Source: Heliopora coerulea
Taxonomy: Eukaryota; Cnidaria; Anthozoa; Scleralcyonacea; Helioporidae
Assembly (NCBI GenBank): GCA_030142905.1
Contig: JASJOG010000068.1
Span: 836,001 to 900,000, forward strand
Direction of reading: 5' to 3'
Length of the DNA: 64,000 bases
Under the pieces are notes generated by a model that saw only the letters and a list, made by a program, of their open reading frames with translations, ran no database searches and was not told the origin of the DNA. Position 1 is the stretch's first letter; each line of letters begins with the position of its first letter. Below, in pieces: positions 62,201 to 64,000 of this stretch. The position numbers and the translations under genes were made by a program.

Positions 62201-64000
62201 AGTGTCTAAGTCAATAATTAAGTAGCTCTAGTCCATATCTCAGCACCTTATTTTCAATTTTTTAAATTGTTGCTCATACTTACAAGATAACGTGCAGATT
62301 AAACCGTTTCCAAGATAGCCATCTTTACAAACGCATTGATCTGATACACACTTGGCATTAACATCACAGCTGTCACAGATTTTCTCTGAAATTAAGAAGG
62401 CAAAATAAAATATAAACTCAGGCTTTCATATTAGTATGGTCGTTGTGCAATAAGCTGAGCTCGGAAATAAGTAAGGGTTAGTAATGCCATGGGTGTGCTG
62501 CAAAGTATTCGATTGCAAATCTGACAATGGTCAGTGTAAATCGATAGTATTTCAAAGAAACACTACGGGCTGAAAATTATTTGAAATATAAACAAGAATC
62601 TATTCGTCAAATAAATGAATTTGAATAATCCTTACATGTAGTAATGCATCTAAGATGTCCAGGAACCAGAGTTAAATAAAGTCAGAATCTTAACACTGGT
62701 CAGCTTGGGGTCGGGGTTGAATCATCAACTCTTGTTCTCATTTTTGTTTTGTTTAGGGGTTTTTTAATCATAATTCTTGAACAGGTTAATGCATATTGGT
62801 TGAACAAATTTTTCAGAGTTTAATGGAAGTTAAACCTCTAAACCTAAGCAAAACCTCAAACGAGGAGCTTTTGTCATCCAGTATCGAACAAAATAATTCG
62901 AATTCTTCAACTCAATAATTAGAAGTAATCTATGGACTTTAAAAAGGGGACGTAAGTTGATACTTTATCGTACTTACTTCGACAATTTTTTCCCGTGTAA
63001 CCTTTGTCGCAAAGACAGAGATAGCTATCGGAAAGCCTGTCATGACTAGGCTGGCTTGTCCCGTCAATGCATCGGCCATGCATGCATGGCCGTAGAACAC
63101 AAGGCTGAGGAACTATATTAAAAATATAACAGTATTAATTAATTTTATATCCTGGCTGCAAGGTGGAGGAATGCCCTGATGAAGGCTGGCATGTCATGTG
63201 AAAATGGCCAATTTCATAACGTAACGACACAATGCTTCTGCCTTCCTCATGGCGTTTGTCGCCTTTGCCAGCAACATTTTAAATGTCCGGATTACGAGAT
63301 TATTTTCTTGAGTACCTTCGCATTTATTTCCTTTGAACCTTTTCGGGCAAGTACACTTAAATTTCCAGCTTCCTTGCGAATTTTTCTTTGGATTGCAACT
63401 CCCACCATGTAAACAGGGGTTGGGATTACATACGTGGTCTGCAATAGAAAGGAGTAAAAAAGGCCAATAAAAAGGAAGAACATGGAGTCCTTGCAATTCT
63501 TTCGCGAATGCTGATGTTGTTTGTTTACGATTCCTACGAGTGAATCATATATATATATAAAAATACTTCACGAAAATCGGTAACTAAGCGAGCGAGCGAG
63601 TAAGGAAGCCAGCGAGTAAGCGAGCATGAAGGTAAGCGAATAACCGAGCAAGCAAGCAAGCGAATGGGGGAGTGAATTCATGACCTTACCTTGGCAATAC
63701 TCAGCCACATAGCCCTCACGACATTTACAAGTTGGTCTGCTACTATCATTTATGCATGTTCCACCATTACGACAAGGATTTACCGAGCAACGGTTTCTAG
63801 CTAAAATTCAGCGGTTAAGTGGTTAAAAAATTATTTTTCTTCAAAAGTATCACATGAAACAAGATCTGTTATACTTGTGAAAGAAGGTGAGGTGGGCTTT
63901 AATTTAAATGGGTGATTAATCACATAAAAAGATATGAAATATATTCCAATTAACATTAAATGGAGTGTTCTAAACACTAAATGGGTTTTGGTGTAAAGTG
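59248..64000 (-). CDS. Gene D: 5'-truncated (by window) multi-EGF paralogue
   Basis: Twelve exons are visible, numbered by collinearity with A and C: 63800-63690 (E5), 63438-63316 (E6), 63112-62978 (E7), 62385-62284 (E8), 62072-61956 (E9), 61882-61769 (E10), 61259-61134 (E11), 60784-60650 (E12), 60516-60379 (E13), 60233-60114 (E14), 59587-59471 (E15), 59381-59248 (E16 plus stop, or donor at 59,265). All are phase 1 and GT-AG. E8 (KICDSCDVNAKC) and E16 (DDCKGCNSTYTFC) are CxxC-type, and E12 (DCDCPKSN, then CDKKGDCICP) is laminin-EGF-like. E13 contains CSSSPC, the only visible fit to the O-glucose consensus C-x-S-x-P-C. The signal-peptide exon and E1-E4 are expected beyond 64,000. After E16, direct reading gives GTIEN and TAA at 59,248-59,250. 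The alternative donor GTACTA is weak and no E17 follows. Confidence 0.82.
59610..59732 (+). mobile_element. TTAA-ended short dispersed element, copy 4
   Basis: Begins ttaacccttctccggcaaga and ends aaaagagttaa. It holds two hairpin-like units, ctggcgtgagccgg and ccggcgttagccgg, each followed by agtaaaat or ggtaagat. It lies in the E14-E15 intron of gene D. Confidence 0.62.
60650..60784 (-). CDS. Gene D E12: laminin-EGF-like six-Cys module
   Basis: C-x-C-x15-C-x5-C-x-C-x11-C (DCDCPKSN, then CDKKGDCICPRSDMYL and WGC). The third member of the E12 class at the same array position. Confidence 0.78.
   Translation of the reverse strand: MVIALNPISKSRSIAQTRFVTRKEIAFVPEATCILRHGDASQLF
61260..61768 (-). 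other. Gene D intron E10-E11
   Basis: About 510 bp with no exon, repeat unit or inverted repeat that I can define. Confidence 0.4.
62386..62977 (-). other. Gene D intron E7-E8
   Basis: About 590 bp with no recognised feature. Confidence 0.4.
63553..63664. repeat. AT dinucleotide run and GAGC/AAGC simple repeat
   Basis: A short atatatatata run is followed by imperfect gagc/gcga/aagc tetranucleotide units. It lies in the E5-E6 intron of gene D. Confidence 0.8.

Overview
This is a metazoan nuclear genomic window. Many small exons are bounded by GT-AG introns, single EGF domains sit on phase 1-1 exons, and the rest is satellite and foldback-element DNA. There is no bacterial signature: no operons, no Shine-Dalgarno sites and no long ORFs. 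The foldback repeats and the style of EGF genes make an anthozoan cnidarian (coral or anemone) my best guess, but this is inference.

Layout. 1-21,825 is an almost uninterrupted tandem satellite with a 167-bp unit (about 130 copies). It decays over roughly 100 bp into an AT-rich spacer. 22,441-26,039 is a second, unrelated array (about 124-bp unit, about 29 copies) built from nested inverted repeats. From 27,128 to the right edge, all coding sequence lies on the minus strand and belongs to four tandem, head-to-tail paralogous genes, here called A (39,995-27,128), B (45,629-41,176), C (58,026-46,938) and D (entering from beyond 64,000 and ending near 59,248).

Genes A, B and C each begin with one exon encoding a signal peptide and a basic, low-complexity linker. 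The linker ends in a shared motif, (S/T)KKPDVxxxHxHxxG, which is degenerate in A. Next comes a four-cysteine EGF lacking exactly the C1 and C3 cysteines, followed by a long run of single-EGF exons. The exons are collinear position by position: E6 and E7 are unusually long, E8 is a CxxC-type EGF, E12 is a laminin-EGF-like six-Cys module and E16/E17 are again CxxC-type. A and C carry 17 EGF-type modules and D carries E5-E16 within the window. B stops in frame at E9. When the exons are joined, the frames close exactly (A 934 codons, B 517, C 781, each plus a stop). No transmembrane segment, DSL, LNR or other adhesion domain is visible, so these look like secreted multi-EGF extracellular proteins of unknown role.

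Introns and intergenic gaps hold several foldback (MITE-like) elements, a tRNA-like foldback between A and B, four copies of a roughly 100-bp TTAA-ended element, and assorted micro- and minisatellites. Exon coordinates come from manual reading of splice sites, so base-level ends at gene termini (especially the 3' ends of A, C and D) are less certain than the internal exons.
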